Shown: piece after piece, positions 1-12,316 of the stretch
Layout of the letters: each line of letters begins with the position of its first letter
Position numbering within the stretch: position 1 is the first letter of the stretch
NCBI GenBank assembly: GCA_920105625.2
Contig: OV050030.1
Coordinates: 209,978,325 to 210,042,324 of the forward strand
Length of the DNA stretch: 64,000 bases
Direction of reading: 5' to 3'
DNA from: Clusia tigrina
Lineage: Eukaryota > Arthropoda > Insecta > Diptera > Clusiidae
Position numbers and translations under genes: made by a program
Notes under the pieces: generated by a model
Database searches by the model: none
The model's input: only the letters and a program-made list of their open reading frames with translations
Told to the model about the DNA's origin: nothing

Positions 1-437
1 TTAAGAATTGTAGAATCCTTTCCTCCTCTTCCATAATAGTCGTGCACAATGTAAAATCTCGAAGTTGCACGCCGTCGTTCTGGGGCCCTAATGTGATTTC
101 TTGATCCCGGCATCTTATTCTTGTACCTTGTTTCATCATGAAGTCACGACCTAGGAGTAGGTCATCTGTGGACTCGGGCATCATTAAGCAGTCCAGTTCG
201 CAAAGTTGTTCTCCTAGCTGTATGTTCACCCTGAGTACTTCTGTGATTTCTCGAGTGCGCCCGTCTGCCATGTGTACGCGCTGGTGGGGGCTACCCCACC
301 TGTGGTTGCACGTAACTGGCGACTAAGGCGTTCGCTGACGAAGCTCCGCGTAGTTCCGGTATCGATGGTGGCTGTGACTTGGATGGCGCCAATAGTGAAC
401 GCGGCACAGACACGCTGTCCATCGTAGCGTAAAATAT
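1..437 (-). pseudogene. Element A pol start (aspartic protease), cut by window edge
   Basis: Read on the minus strand, this is the beginning of a retroviral-type protease. An Asp-Thr-Gly active site is encoded with the Asp codon at 363-361, in the context TIDTGTTRSFVSERL. Element C has the same passage as TIDTGASRSFVSERL, so the two are relatives. The protease frame is -1 relative to the upstream gag, whose stop is at 438. The frame breaks further left and the rest of pol lies outside the window. Role: processing of a Gag-Pol polyprotein; clearly a decayed copy. Confidence 0.75.
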
Positions 438-1614
438 TTAGTGATTTTGAGGACTGTTGTTGGTGGGCTGCGTCCTGCCTCTTTCCTCAAGGCAGCCCCA
501 TTCGTTTCCCCCCTGTGTCATGCAACATTCTATTGTCCTGTTTCCACGCTTTCCGCAGCCCCAGCAGAATAGGACTTGCGCATTACGACAGAGGCGTGCA
601 ATGTGTACACCTTTTTCACATCGTCGGCAGGCAGTCCGTACGTCTATTGATGTCTCGGCTTTAGTGCTGTTGGTCGGAAGAATTTGTCGGTTTCTCATCT
701 CTCGTGGTAGAGTACGGTCGACTCTGGGTTGTGTCGTGGGTGTGCTGGGTGTATCTCGGTTGTTTCGTATGCCCTCTAGATTTTCCGCCATTTCAATAAA
801 CTCGCCCAGCGACGTAAAATCTTTCCTACGTACGTACTACTGGTAATCCTCTAGTCTGTTCCAAAATATACGTTCCAGTTTTTGTTCCTCTGTATGCCCG
901 GCATGTCGCATGAGGTTCTGGAGTTCCACATCATATTGTTTAAATGTTTCTCTAGGGCATTGCAAGCGTTTCCTGACTTCGTCCTCCAATTTCTCCCAGT
1001 ATCGTGCTGGCAAGAAGAACTTCAGAAAATCCTTTTTGAACGTAGTTTACTCAGTCCGGTTGCGATTGTTGTTTCGGAAGAAGATTGCGCGCGTTCCTTC
1101 AATAGATCCGGCATCGTTCGTGGGAGCAGATGTTTATTTATTCCATAGACATCCGACAACTCCTCTATGAGTTCGATGAACCCTAGCGGCTCTCGTTCTC
1201 CGTTGAACTGACCACTTTCTTGATCAATGACGATGGAATAAGTGCTAGCCACACTCCTGGGGAAATCGGGTACTGCTGTGCGCAGGGCGTCATGCGACGA
1301 TCCGGCCTGTTCGTCTCTCGGCGGTAGTAATGACTCTCGATTGGTACTCAGGAGTTCATTAGGAATTTCTGGTCGTTCCCTACTGTGCGAAGTTCGAGAA
1401 TGCGTGACTGGTGCGGGTGAGATGTCTTCATGTGGCGAGCCTGTAGTTCGGCCACACGACCCTCCTGCTCTATCGTGAGTTCTGTGAAGTTCAGGTACTC
1501 CGCGAGTTTCTTTCGTAGTTCTTCTACTGTTCCGGAGGCCTCTATTCCAAACTCGGTATTATAAATAAGCAGCTGCTCCTTTCGAAATGTGTACACCCAA
1601 CTTGTTTTCGCCAT
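438..1614 (-). pseudogene. Element A gag (decayed), N-terminal SAP-like motif and zinc knuckle
   Basis: Minus-strand Gag relic in three frames: N-terminal part 1614-1348, middle 1252-1022, C-terminal part 791-438. The N-terminus contains GTVEELRKKLAEYL, resembling a SAP-type helix motif. The C-terminus has a degraded zinc knuckle (CRRCEKGVHIARLC) followed by a second Cys pair (CWGCGKRGNRTIECC). Each block has a direct counterpart in the gag of element C (53913-55086), which sets order and orientation. At least two frameshifts separate the blocks, so no full Gag can be made. Confidence 0.8.
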
Positions 1615-1780
1615 CCTATGTTATACTCGGATGATGGGGAATGTAGTGGGAGCGTCTACTTGTGTGTAAACTGCTAGTGCTCAGAAAATTCTCGCTGTCA
1701 TTACGGTGTGACTGTGTGTACATTGTTTAGCTACTCTGATGCGATGAGTTTTCTTGCGATTTATATTTTTATTTTCTCAA

Positions 1781-1798
1781 GTTCCTGCTCGAGCGCCA
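1781..1798 (-). promoter_or_regulatory. Primer binding site of element A
   Basis: Minus-strand reading is TGGCGCTCGAGCAGGAAC, starting two bases inside the end of the LTR (...GTCGTTACA). It matches the PBS of element C (55147-55164) except for a few substitutions. The sequence is compatible with a tRNA-Lys 3' end with mutations. Confidence 0.65.
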
Positions 1799-2080
1799 CT
1801 GTAACGACTCTTTTCTATAGCTTTCTATAGCTGGGGTAGACTCAGAGGCTTCATGTACTGAAAATTTATAAATTGAATTCCACAAAAGTTATTATATTTT
1901 AAATTTCTTTATTTATTTAAAAATGGAAATATTAATGTTTACTACTACGGACTTAGTTAGTCCTTACAATACTACTCGACCTTAGGTCTATCACTTGGGG
2001 TACTACTTTTCGCGTGCCTAGGTAATATTTTATTTTTTAGTACTAGTCCCTATAGGCGAACTGTCACGTTGCAGATATAT

Positions 2081-2345
2081 GTGTCTCAGTGAGAAAACGA
2101 TTGAAAACCAGATGCTCTCACTGAGTCTCTATGTTCTGGCAGCATATGAGACTTAGTGAGAAAACGATTGAAAACCAGATGTTTTCGTTAAGTCCTCAAG
2201 TTCTCGTAGCGTATGTGGCTTAGTGCGAAAACGCTTGAAATCCAGATGTTCTCACTAAGACTCTAAGTCTCTGTACCGTTTGTGTCTCAGTGAGAAAACG
2301 ACTGAAAACCAGATGTTCTCACTGAGTACCTATGTTCATAGCGTA
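2081..2345. repeat. Four tandem ~70-bp repeats, each a hairpin, in LTR of element A
   Basis: Four units each contain an inverted repeat around a conserved loop resembling GATTGAAAACCAGATG. Arms are 2085-2094/2116-2125 (CTCAGTGAGA/TCTCACTGAG), 2152-2165/2181-2192 (CTTAGTG.../...CGTTAAG, with wobble pairs), 2219-2229/2249-2259 (CTTAGTGCGAA/TTCTCACTAAG) and 2286-2296/2316-2326 (CTCAGTGAGAA/TTCTCACTGAG, perfect over 11 bp). The third stem pair is C:G in units 1 and 4 and T:A in units 2 and 3. The array lies in the predicted R region, so it would be in the element RNA. Confidence 0.85.
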
Positions 2346-2375
2346 AGTATCTAGTAGAATCGGTCTTGTCCAGTC

Positions 2376-2602
2376 TGCGGTATGCTGAAAAATAAATCTA
2401 CTCTCGTCAGCGGTATGTAGCAAAAGAAGCTCTGATCTAGTCGGCGGTTTGGAGTACACGAGAGGTCTGATCTCGTCTGCGGTATGCAACAAAAGAGCTC
2501 TGATATAATCGGCAGTTTGGAGTACACGAGAGGTGTGATCTTGTCGGAGGTATGCAGCAAAATAGCTGTGATCTAGTCGGCGGTTTGGAGAACACGAGGA
2601 CT
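2376..2602. repeat. 68-bp tandem repeat in LTR of element A
   Basis: Three consecutive units start at 2410, 2478 and 2546 with GCGGTATGTAGC, GCGGTATGCAAC and GAGGTATGCAGC, each followed by a GTTTGGAG-ACACGAG segment. A partial fourth unit precedes them from 2376. The units sit between the hairpin array and the minus-strand TATA box. Confidence 0.8.
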
Positions 2603-2617
2603 CCTTGAACTACACGG

Positions 2618-2625
2618 CTTATATA
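2618..2625 (-). promoter_or_regulatory. TATA box of element A LTR
   Basis: Minus-strand TATATAAG. Transcription from here would run leftward through the hairpin repeats, PBS and gag, which is the expected order for a 5' LTR promoter. Confidence 0.5.
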
Positions 2626-2640
2626 GTTTAAACGACCACC

Positions 2641-3049
2641 ACTACCTGTGTAGTGTTGTTGGCGGGCCGCTGTTTGAGGTTCAACTCCCGTTGGTCGGAT
2701 TAGCTTGTTGCTAAGCCAATGTCATTGTTTTTGTAGTGGTTTGTCCTTTCATCACCTTCGCCGCTTTGTTCTTGTTCTTCCCTTTGTTGCTGTCCTGAGT
2801 ATTTGTTCTTTGAATACCTTCATCGCTTTGTTGTTGTTCTTCTGCTTGTTGTTGTCCTGAACATTTGTCCTTTGGCGACCTTCAATAGTGTTTTGTTATA
2901 GTGGACATTTGCTCTTCGTTCACCTTTACAGCTTTGTCGGTTTTTTCCATCACTCAACATATTCCAGTGTAAAAAATTATTTTTTATATACTTTTCTTCT
3001 TTTTGTCTTTGTGTTTTGTCCGTCCTGGTGGCATGCGGGGTTGCCAAGG
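2641..3049. other. Unassigned spacer with short T-rich tandem repeats
   Basis: No gene seen. About 2740-2880 holds imperfect repeats of roughly 60 bp built on CTTTGTT-GTT-TTCTTC and TGTCCTGA-TATTTG. It may be the outer (U3) part of the element A LTR or the far 5' edge of the neighbouring RTE element; neither can be shown here. Confidence 0.4.
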
Positions 3050-6000
3050 GGGACAGGTTCACGTTAGGGTTTCCAGCTACTAACGGATCATGTCTCTTAA
3101 ATCTTCCTACTCTCATCTCCACGTGGTGCTCCCTGGTAACCTGAGCAACGTAGATGAAGATGTGGTAACCAAACCATGTGGGATCCTTGGTCAGGGCCAA
3201 CGAGAGAGGGAGCTTCGATGATGCCACTCTGACAAATTCGGTTTAAGGATTCATCAAAATGTGCGAGGCCAGGTGGGGTCTCGCTTGTAGGAACGGTGGC
3301 GGAAGAATACTATAGGTATCAACGGCAGCGCCCATACCCCCGAAGTGAGTTACCACCACCAAACAAAAAAAAATCCCTAACTTAGGGTTGTGCGCTGGGC
3401 TTGGAACCCGCCACATAAAAAAAATAATCCAGTGAATATAAGATTGAAGCCTCGGATGAAATACCCCACAACTGTTGACAACAACCCCCGCAGATGTTAT
3501 AAGGAACACGATTTAAGGATATGCACCTGGAATGTCCGGACCCTTAATAGAGAAGGTGCCTCTATCCAGTTGGTTGACGTCCTCGAAAAATATAAAGCTG
3601 ATGTCACCGCACTCCAGGAAATGCAATGGATGGGACATGGACGCTCAAAAAAAGCTACATGTGACATCTACTACAGCTGCTATGCGACGAAGCGCAGACT
3701 CGGTGTAGGTTTTGTGGTAAGCAAACTACTGCGAGATGAAGTCCTGGGATTTACCCCAGTGCCACAATCTGCATTAAGGCGAAATACTTTAACATCAGCC
3801 TAATCTGCGCACATGCTCTGACGGATGAGAAATCGAAAACACCAAGGATGCCTTCTACGATCAACTAGAAAAAACCTTCGATCGATGCCCCCGCCACGAT
3901 GTAAAAATTGTGCTAGGTGACTTCAACGCCAAGGTGGGCAAAGAAAGTATTTTTGAACCAACCGTCGGTAAGTTCAGCCTCCACGAGCAGTAATCAGAAA
4001 ACAGTTTGAGGCTGATCGACTTCGCCGCAGCACGGAACATGGTAGTTAGTAGTACTAGCTTCCAACATCCCGATATTCATAAAGCCACCTGGCTGTACCC
4101 TGATCATAAAACCAGGAACCAAATTGATCACGTTGTGATCGACGGCAGGCATGCATTCAGCGTGTTAGACGTACGTACAATCCGAGGTGCCAACATAGAC
4201 TCGGACCACTACCTTGTTTTAGCTAAGGTTCGCACTCGCCTCAGTGCGGCAAAAAACATTCGCTCTAATTCGAAGAGGAAGCTTGACGTCGGAAAGCTAC
4301 AATCGCAACAGACAGCTACCGCATTTGCTTCTCGGCTCTCGAATATGCTGACGGATCCTCCCCATGATCTCCATATTTGCGCGCACTGGTCGCTTATTTC
4401 CCACTCCATGCGCACGGCCGCTGAAGAGGTGATTGGCTATCACCGCCCGAAAAAAAACAGTTGGTATGACGAAAAGTGTCGCAACGCCGCTGCAGAGAAA
4501 GACGCAGCATACCAACTCACCCTGCGATCGGCTCCAACGCGAGCTGCTAAGGAGCGATATCGAGAGAAGAGAAGGGAAGAGTAGCGTCTTTTTAGGCGCA
4601 AGAAACGAGAAGCCGAAAAGAGAGAATGCGAGGAAATCGAGATGTTTGGCAGCAGGAATATGGCTCGAAAATTCTACGAACGTGTGAGGCGCCAAACGGA
4701 AGGTTTTAAGACCGGAGCCAGTTCCCGCAAAGACGAAAACGGGAATTTAGTGACGGATGTCCAGAGTATACTCACGTTATGGAGGGAACACTTCTCGAAG
4801 CTGCTGCATGGCGACAGCGCTAATGATAACAATGAAGATGAACCCGACCCCACAGTTGCTGACGACGAACATGAAGTAGCGCCCCCCGACTATGCCGAGG
4901 TCTTGCTAGCTATTAGGCGGCTCAAAAACAACAAAGCCGCCGGTGCTGATGGTATACCAACGGAGCTATTCAAGGCTGGCGGCGATGAGCTCACGAAACG
5001 CATGCACCAGCTCATCTGCAAAATATGGTCGGAGGAATGCATGCCCAGCAACTGGAACTTAAGTGTACTCTGCCCAATCCACAAGAAGGGTGATCCGGCA
5101 ATCTGTGCCAACTACCGCGGGATCAGCCTTCTGAACATCACATATAAGGTCCTGTCGAGCGTACTCTGTGAAAGGCTGAAGCCCATCGCCAATGAACTGA
5201 TTGGGCCTTATCAGTGTGGCTTCAGACCTGGTAAGGGCACCATTGACCAAATGTTCACACTACGCCAAATCCTGGAGAAAACACCACCAATCCTTTTCGT
5301 CGATTCCAAAGCCGCATTCGACAGCACCGTAAAAATCTCAGTTAAAATCGGTAATGAATTGTCCGAGCCGTTTGTTACTGAGCGAGGATTCAGACAAGGT
5401 GACTCCTTATCGTGTGTTTTCTTCAATCTAATGTTGGAAAAAATCGTACGCGCAGCAGATCTAAATCGCACAGGCACTATCTTCCACAAGGGTGTCATGT
5501 TACTGGCGTACGCTGATGATATTGACATCATTGGCCATAACAACCGCGCCGTGAGTGCTGCATTTTCCGGCTTGGAGAGAGAAGCGAGGCGAGTGGGTTT
5601 AGCGGTAAACGAGGAGAAAACGATGTACTTGGTGTCAACACACAAAGCCTCTCAGCGTCTTGGACACCACGTCACTGTTGGCGACTACAACTTTGAAGTT
5701 GTGAAGGACTTCGTTTATCTTGGAACCAGCATCAACACCACGAACGATGTCAGCAAGGAGATCAAGCGAAGAATCACTCTTGCCAACAGGTGTTACTTTG
5801 GGCTCAGTAGGCAATTGAGAAGCAGAGCCCTCTCTCGACGAACAAAAATTACGCTCTACAAAGCCCTCATAATTCCCGGCTTGCTTTATGGTGCCGAAAC
5901 CTGGACGATGACAAACAACGATGAGCGAGCTTTGGGGGCGTTCGAGAGAAAAATTATTCGAAGTATCTATGGTCCTATATGCGTCTACGGAGAGTATCGA

Positions 6001-6331
6001 ATCAGATGGAACAACGAGCTGTATGAGCTGTACGCCGACATTGATATAGTTCAGCGCATTAAAACACAGCGGCTGCGCTGGCTGGGACATGTTGTGTGAA
6101 TGGATGAAAGTGCTCCGCCGAAAAAAGTGTTTGCATCGATGCCGCCGGGTGGCGGACGCAGGATGGGGAGACCACCACTATGTTGGAAGGGCCAAGTTCA
6201 AGAGGACCTGACTGCACATGGTGTTTCCAATTGGCGCCAGCGTGCGCGAAGCAGGGACGACTGGTGAAGGCTAATAACTCGGCAATGATCAGAAATGGTT
6301 GTACGCCAATTATGATGATGATGATGATGGT
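3050..6331 (+). mobile_element. RTE-type non-LTR retrotransposon, decayed
   Basis: One plus-strand element with an AP-type endonuclease followed by a reverse transcriptase, a short 3' UTR and a terminal ATG-repeat tail at about 6311-6331, as is common at RTE 3' ends. The protein order and motifs (CTWNVRTL, GDFNAKVG, KNNKAAGADGIP, YADDIDIIG, RLRWLGHVV) fit the RTE/BovB-like group. The 5' limit is uncertain; 3050-3515 is probably untranslated leader. No target duplication could be seen. Confidence 0.75.
3516..6290 (+). pseudogene. RTE endonuclease-reverse transcriptase ORF, broken
   Basis: Endonuclease starts with DLRICTWNVRTL near 3512. A frameshift near 3800 and a stop at 3992 interrupt it, and GDFNAKVG (about 3916-3940) and SDHYLVL (about 4201) are still present. 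The frame then stays open apart from a TAG at 4582-4584. RT motifs follow: KNNKAAGADGIP (about 4927), CPIHKKGDP, YQCGFRPGKGT, GFRQGDSLSC, LLAYADDID (about 5500) and the C-terminal RLRWLGH. A piece after LFVDSKAAFDS (about 5320) is missing in frame, removing roughly 30 residues of the RT palm before the KIGNELSEPF segment. A CGA-to-TGA type stop at 6097-6099 ends the main frame, but related codons run on to about 6290. Confidence 0.85.
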
Positions 6332-6601
6332 GGCATGCGTAGCGTTCCTTCTGTCGTGCTACTTTTGTGTTTTGTATTCGTTTCTAAAGATCGTTGATAT
6401 ATTCTTTAGCGAACGAACGTATTCGGCAAGCTCGGTTCCTACTGAGTACTCAACATCTTGACTTTGCATGTTGCATTAATCGTGTAGACTTTTGTTATTT
6501 TGTTAAATGCCATGGGGTTATTCATGGCGTGTGTGTTCCTAAACGGCGTTCGTTGGTTTTGTTGTGAGGCAAAATTTATATTTTGATTTTGGTCCTCACA
6601 G
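6332..6601. other. Unassigned 270-bp stretch
   Basis: AT-moderate sequence between the RTE tail and the first (TA)n array. No ORF with recognisable similarity, no repeats and no termini seen. Confidence 0.3.
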
Positions 6602-7320
<719 letters not shown>

Positions 7321-7322
7321 AT

Positions 7323-7338
7323 TGGTGTCAGAAGTGGG
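7323..7338 (+). promoter_or_regulatory. Primer binding site of gypsy-1
   Basis: TGGTGTCAGAAGTGGG starts two bases after the LTR end (...GTAACA). From known insect tRNAs this looks complementary to a tRNA-Leu 3' end; not checked against a tRNA set. Confidence 0.7.
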
Positions 7339-7359
7339 ATTGTGTATCTGTGATAAACA

Positions 7360-8676
7360 ATGGTTAAATTTGAAAAACTGAGATTGTAGCAGCTCAAGAA
7401 GGAGCTTGAGCGCTTAAATTTGCAAACATAAGGGCTTAAAGCGGAGCTGCAGGTGCGATTAAGAAGCGCTTTAGAGGAGCAGGGTATAGATGTCGATGAG
7501 CATGAATTCCAATGTGAAGAGCCAACGACATCTCGACACGAAGAAACACCACAAGAAACTAATACGGGCAACTTTGACATGAGTGCACTTATCGGGGTAA
7601 TACAGCAGCAGTTAAAACAAAATTCTCAATGAGAAAATACGATGAGAAAATGCAGTTGCGAGATGAAAAGATGCAGCAGCAGTTACAACAAAGTGCTCAA
7701 GCAGCCGAAGTGAGAATGCAGCAGAGAGATGATAAGATGCAGCAGCAGTTAAAACAAAATTCTCAAGCAGCCGATGAGAAGATGCAGTTGCGATTACAAC
7801 AAAATGCTCAAGCTGTCAGATAGGATGTCAAAGAACAGTTACAGCAGAGTGAAATATGACTTGCTCTACTAGCGGAACAGAACTCACAGCAGATGAAAGA
7901 AATGTCCGAGATGGTAGACAGGAAGGTTTTTGAAATTGAGACACGGCAAGAATCGTTCGAAAGAACGGTAGTACAACAGCAGAACGAATTTAAGCAACAA
8001 ATAGAGCAAAGAATTCACCTACTACAGGAAGGTGCATTGCCTGTGCCAGCTTTATCCTCAATAAAACTGAAGCCTGCTACCTATGATGGAACCACGACAT
8101 TTAGTGTCTTCAGAATGCAGTTTGAGACTACCGCTAGCACAAATGGTTGGAGTGCTCGCGAAAAATGGGCTGCATTAATTGAAAGGTGCTGCCGCTGATA
8201 TGCTTCAAACTATCTCAGAAAGTGAGCGAGACTGCTATGAAAGCTTGATGAATGCCGTTCAGCGCAAGTATGGTAGTGAACACCGGAAGCAGATGTACCA
8301 AGTAGAGCTACGAACACGGGTACAGAAGAGTGGTGAGTCTCTAGAACAGTTTGCGGCGGAAGTGGAACGGTTGGCTCATCTTGCCTACCCAGGAGAGATC
8401 ACTGAGAGGTGTATGATGGACACCTTCGTATATGGCATTCGCGATGCGGAGATAAAGCGTTCTGCAATAACTAATTCGAAAGCTACATATATGGAGACAG
8501 TAGCTAGCGCTTCAACTTCAGAGACAGCAGCCTTGGTGTGCCAGCCAGTATACAGAGCCCGTCAGGTACAAGTCGAAAGCGGCCAAAGTTTCACGGGCAA
8601 ATGCTTCACCTGCGGAGAGGTCGGACATATGGCCCGTAATTGCCAATCGAGACGGAAGCGTTCTAGATCACGGTAA
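7360..8676 (+). pseudogene. gypsy-1 gag, broken
   Basis: Starts at the ATG at 7360, 37 bases into the internal region, and meets a TAG at 7387. Pieces continue at 7629-7823, 7893-8198 and 8179-8676. The N-terminal half is a Gln-rich coiled coil made of repeats of the type KMQLRDEKMQQQLQQ. The middle contains the capsid-like block (YDGTTTFSVFRMQFE...W.AREKWAALI). The C-terminus carries a classical CCHC zinc knuckle, CFTCGEVGHMARNC (about 8600-8641). Stops and a frameshift make it non-coding as a whole. Confidence 0.85.
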
Positions 8677-8812
8677 GACCTCCAAAGCAAGTCAGATTCC
8701 AAAATAGGGAATCAGAAAATGTTGAAAAGCCGTCGACAAACTAGATGGAGTCAGTCTCGAGGGGCTTGATCTGACTCTCACAACATGTAGCCCCAGAATC
8801 TTCGTTTCTCAG

Positions 8813-11684
8813 ATGGCACGGAAAATCAACAGCCTAACTGTCGACAGCGTAGTAAATGGTAGAAAAATCGTGGTAACATTGATTACGGGTGCATCACATT
8901 CCATAATTAGAAGGGATCTCGTTCGGGGAAACAAGCCGCTTCTGGGAATAAGATTGCGTACGGCAACTGGAGATGATGCACCGGTACTGGGAAAAGTTAC
9001 AAGGAAAATAACTATCGGCACCACAACAGTGACGCACGAGTTTGTAGTTGCGGATATTGTGGACGAATTAATCTTAGATGTGGATTTTATGATTCGAAAT
9101 GGATTCACCCTAGATTTGAAATGCCGAATGTTGAAGTATGCGAAAACCGAAATACCGTTATCCGTTTGTGAGGATAAGTATGGAGGTATCCGACAAGCCA
9201 TTGTATCGCGGCGGACAAAAATCCCAGCCAAGTCAGAGGCAATCATATGGGCCAAAATGGACGGAGATGTGGAGAAGAACAAGTTGTGGGTTGTGGAGAC
9301 GGATGAAAAATTTGCGCTGGATTTACAAAGCGGATATTGACAAGTGGCAGTAGACGAACAAGACAAGGAAAACACAGCATTCAGTGCCGGTGATGGACTA
9401 TGGCAATTTTTGGTGATGCCATTCGGACATTGTAATGCACCAGCTACATTTGAACGCTTAATTGAACATGTGCTAAAGGGTCTCCACTGGGAAACGTGTC
9501 TGGTGTACCTAGATGACATCATCGTTATGGGAAAGGACTTCGAGGACCACTTGAAGAATTTGGAAGAAGTATTGATGCGATTAGGAGCTTCAGGGTTGAA
9601 GCTGAGCGCAAAGAAATGCTCGTTCTTCAAGAAAGAAGTCAAGTACCTTGGACATAAAGTCACACCTGAAGGAGTACACACAGATCCAGATAAGATAGAC
9701 TCAGTAAGGGAGTGGCCAAGACCAACTAGTTTGCATGAGCTACGCGTCTTATTGGGTCTTTGCACCTATTACGGACGCTTTGTTCCAGGCTTTGCAGACG
9801 TGGCTGGTAGTCTGCACGCATTAACGAGGAAAAATTGTCCTTTTGAGTGGAAAAGCGAACAGGCGAAGCCATTCAACAGATTGAAAGAGCTATTGTGTAC
9901 AGCTCCGATCCTTGCGTATCCAATACCTGGCGAAAAATTTATTTTGGATACAGATGCAAGTGGATTCGGGATTGGAGGTGTCCTGTCGCAAGTTATTGAC
10001 GGACATGAAAGAGTATTAGCCTACTTCAGCAAGATCTTATCAAAGCCAGAGCGAAATTACTGTGTAACACGGAGAGAACTTTTGGCGGTTATGCAGTGCG
10101 TGAAGCACTTTAACAAGTACTTGTAAGGACAAAAGTTCTTGTTGAGAACGGATCACGCTGCTCTGCGCTGGCTATTGCAGTTCAAAAATCCCGAAGGTCA
10201 GGTTGCGAGATGGATTGAGAGACTCCAAAGCTACGATTTCACAATAGAACATCGCAGACGCGGAAACCACGGGAATGCTGATGCACTATCACGACGTCCT
10301 TGCAGTATGGAATGTAAGCACTGTTCTAAAGCTGAAGGGAAAGAAGGAGTAGTCGATGTGCGCTTAATGGCTGTTTTACCAGACGATGAATGGACAGCGG
10401 AAAAGGTAAAAGAAAAACAACGAAATGACCCAGATATGGCAAAAATCGTATCAAGTAAGAGTGAAGGAAAACGGCCTGATTGGAACGAAATCTCGACTGA
10501 AAGCCCCATAACTAAAGCATATTGGGCTCAATGGAATAGCTTAAAGCTGCAAGATGGATGCCTATTCCGCCTGTGGGATGGAAAACCACGAAGAACTTGA
10601 TTGTGGTACCCAATGCAAGAATAAGCGAAATTCTCAAGGAATACCATAGTGGGCCAAGCGGAGGTCATTTTGGAATAACAAAATTGGTTGCCAGCAATTG
10701 GTAGTTAATTGGATTAGTGCTTGTGAAAAGTGTACAGCTGCCAAGGTACCGAGCCGTCGCAGCCAGGGGAAAATGCATTTATACAACGTGGGAGCGCCAT
10801 TTGAGCGTATTGCAATGGACATAGCAGGTCCGTTTCCAATTAGTGATTCCGGCAACAAATAGGTTCTCGTCGTAATCGACTATTTTAGTAAATGGCCAGA
10901 AGTATATCCCATTCCCGATCAAGAAGCTAAGACCGTTGCAAATGCATTTATCAATAATTGGGTCTGCAGATTCGGAGCTCCCCTCGAGTTGCACTCGGAT
11001 CAAAGCAGAAATTTCGAGTCAACGATATTCAGGGAAATTAGTGAATTGATGGGCATACGCAAAACTCGTACAACCCCTTTGCACCCACAATCCGATGGAA
11101 TGGTTGAAAGATTTAATCGTACGCTTGAGGAACACCTAAGGAAAGTCGTGGACAGAAACCAGACAGATTGGGACCAACACATACCCCTCTTCTTAATGGC
11201 ATACCGATCGGCAACTCACGATACAACATCTACAACACCAGCTAAGGCTATTTTCGGTTGTGACATAAGATTGCCTGCAGATCTGAAATTCGGTGCCTTC
11301 TCATCTACGGAAGTTTCATGTAGCAGTTATGTAGCTGACAAACGAAGACAGCTGAATGAAATTCATGGAACCATCAGAAAGCGCACACAACTGATGAATG
11401 ATAAAATGAAAGCCAGATATGATCTACGAGCAAACTCCAAGGGATTTCAGGAAGGGCAGCTAGTTATGCTTCATAATCCGCAAAGGAAAAAGGGATTATC
11501 GCCAAAACTGCAAACACACTGGGAAGGCCCTTATAAGGTGATAAAGCGGCACAACGATGTAGTATACCGCATCCAGTTGGCGAGAAATGCCAGGAGCAAA
11601 ATGAAAGTCGTTCATTTAGAGAGGTTATCTCCTTATAAGGATAAAGGTTGCAGTACTATCCTTGTTCGGGACGAACAAGATTAA
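8813..11684 (+). pseudogene. gypsy-1 pol (PR-RT-RNaseH-IN), with RT deletion and stops
   Basis: Protease reads LITGASHS, so the catalytic Asp of DTG is replaced by Ile. At about 9310-9340 the frame passes straight from the protease tail into LDLQSGY, so the RT fingers are missing in frame. The Trp after SGY is TGA (9338-9340). RT palm has VYLDDIIVMG (about 9505), and RNase H has LDTDASGFGIG (about 9945). A TAA at 10124-10126 replaces the Tyr/Gly junction before GQKF. After 10600 the frame shifts through the integrase zinc-binding region. The integrase core has MDIAGPF, LHSDQSRNF and DGMVERFNR (D, D and E). Confidence 0.88.
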
Positions 11685-11695
11685 GCGGAGGGCAT
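11684..11695 (+). other. Polypurine tract of gypsy-1
   Basis: AAGCGGAGGGCA-type purine run directly before the 3' LTR at 11696. This is the expected plus-strand primer position. Confidence 0.65.
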
Positions 11696-12316
11696 TGAAA
11701 CGTGATTGCATATCAGTGAAACGGGATTGCATACTTTTAGGATCCCATCTGGAGAATGAGTGCCCCCTGTGAGTCAAGATGCGAACTATTCGAATAAAAG
11801 CTTATTCAAGAAGCATCTGTCGGTAATATCAAAAAGAATATTCTCGACTTCTGTCGAAGAGGATAGAAGCTTCTAGAAAATACGAGAATAGCGTGGAAGT
11901 TTCTACCTCAATCATTCGAAAACTATAAAAGCCACAAGACTATTCAAAACCGAATACAGTAGATCAGACACCGTAACAGTGTGTACAGCAGGCATTTTAA
12001 TCGAAGCAGCTGTATTAGCAGTATTTGTAATTTTGCAAAGTGATGAAATTCATTATTAAATAAAGTGATGAAATTACTTATTAAATAAAGTGACTAATGG
12101 TTTGTGAAATAAAGTGCAAATAATAACTAAGTAAACTTTAAGCCTAATATTAAATATGTAAATTGTAATAATTAAATAAAGATAATTATTTTAATTTAAC
12201 CAGCGATTGTTTGATTACTACACAATCCAGTGGTACGAGTCCGAGTACAGAGAGTTAGAGGAATTGTCAGGAGGGCAATTTTGTAACAGAGTAAATTGTC
12301 AAGAGGGCAATTTCGT

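Larger units (their letters stand above)
1800..2640 (-). mobile_element. 5' LTR of element A (outer end not resolved)
   Basis: The LTR begins, in plus-strand view, with TGTAACGACTC at 1800, the same terminus as element C's LTRs at 48168 and 55166. A minus-strand TATATAAG lies at 2618-2625. An AATAAA-type polyadenylation signal on the minus strand lies near 1907-1920. By position the R region is about 1890-2590. No counterpart of the other LTR end (GCTCGTCACA in plus view) was found to the right, so the U3 end is lost or too diverged; 2640 is a conservative limit. Confidence 0.65.

Noticed and set aside
2081..2345. CRISPR-like array because of regular palindromic repeats
   Set aside because: Repeats are 70 bp with no unique spacers, and lie in an LTR of a eukaryotic retroelement.
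2820..3227. 135-codon minus frame before the RTE element
   Set aside because: No recognisable motif, overlaps T-rich repeats, and lies in the probable RTE leader or LTR edge.
8809..9765. 318-codon minus-strand frame opposite gypsy-1 pol
   Set aside because: Shadow of the real plus-strand protease/RT, which shows family motifs; the minus reading has none.
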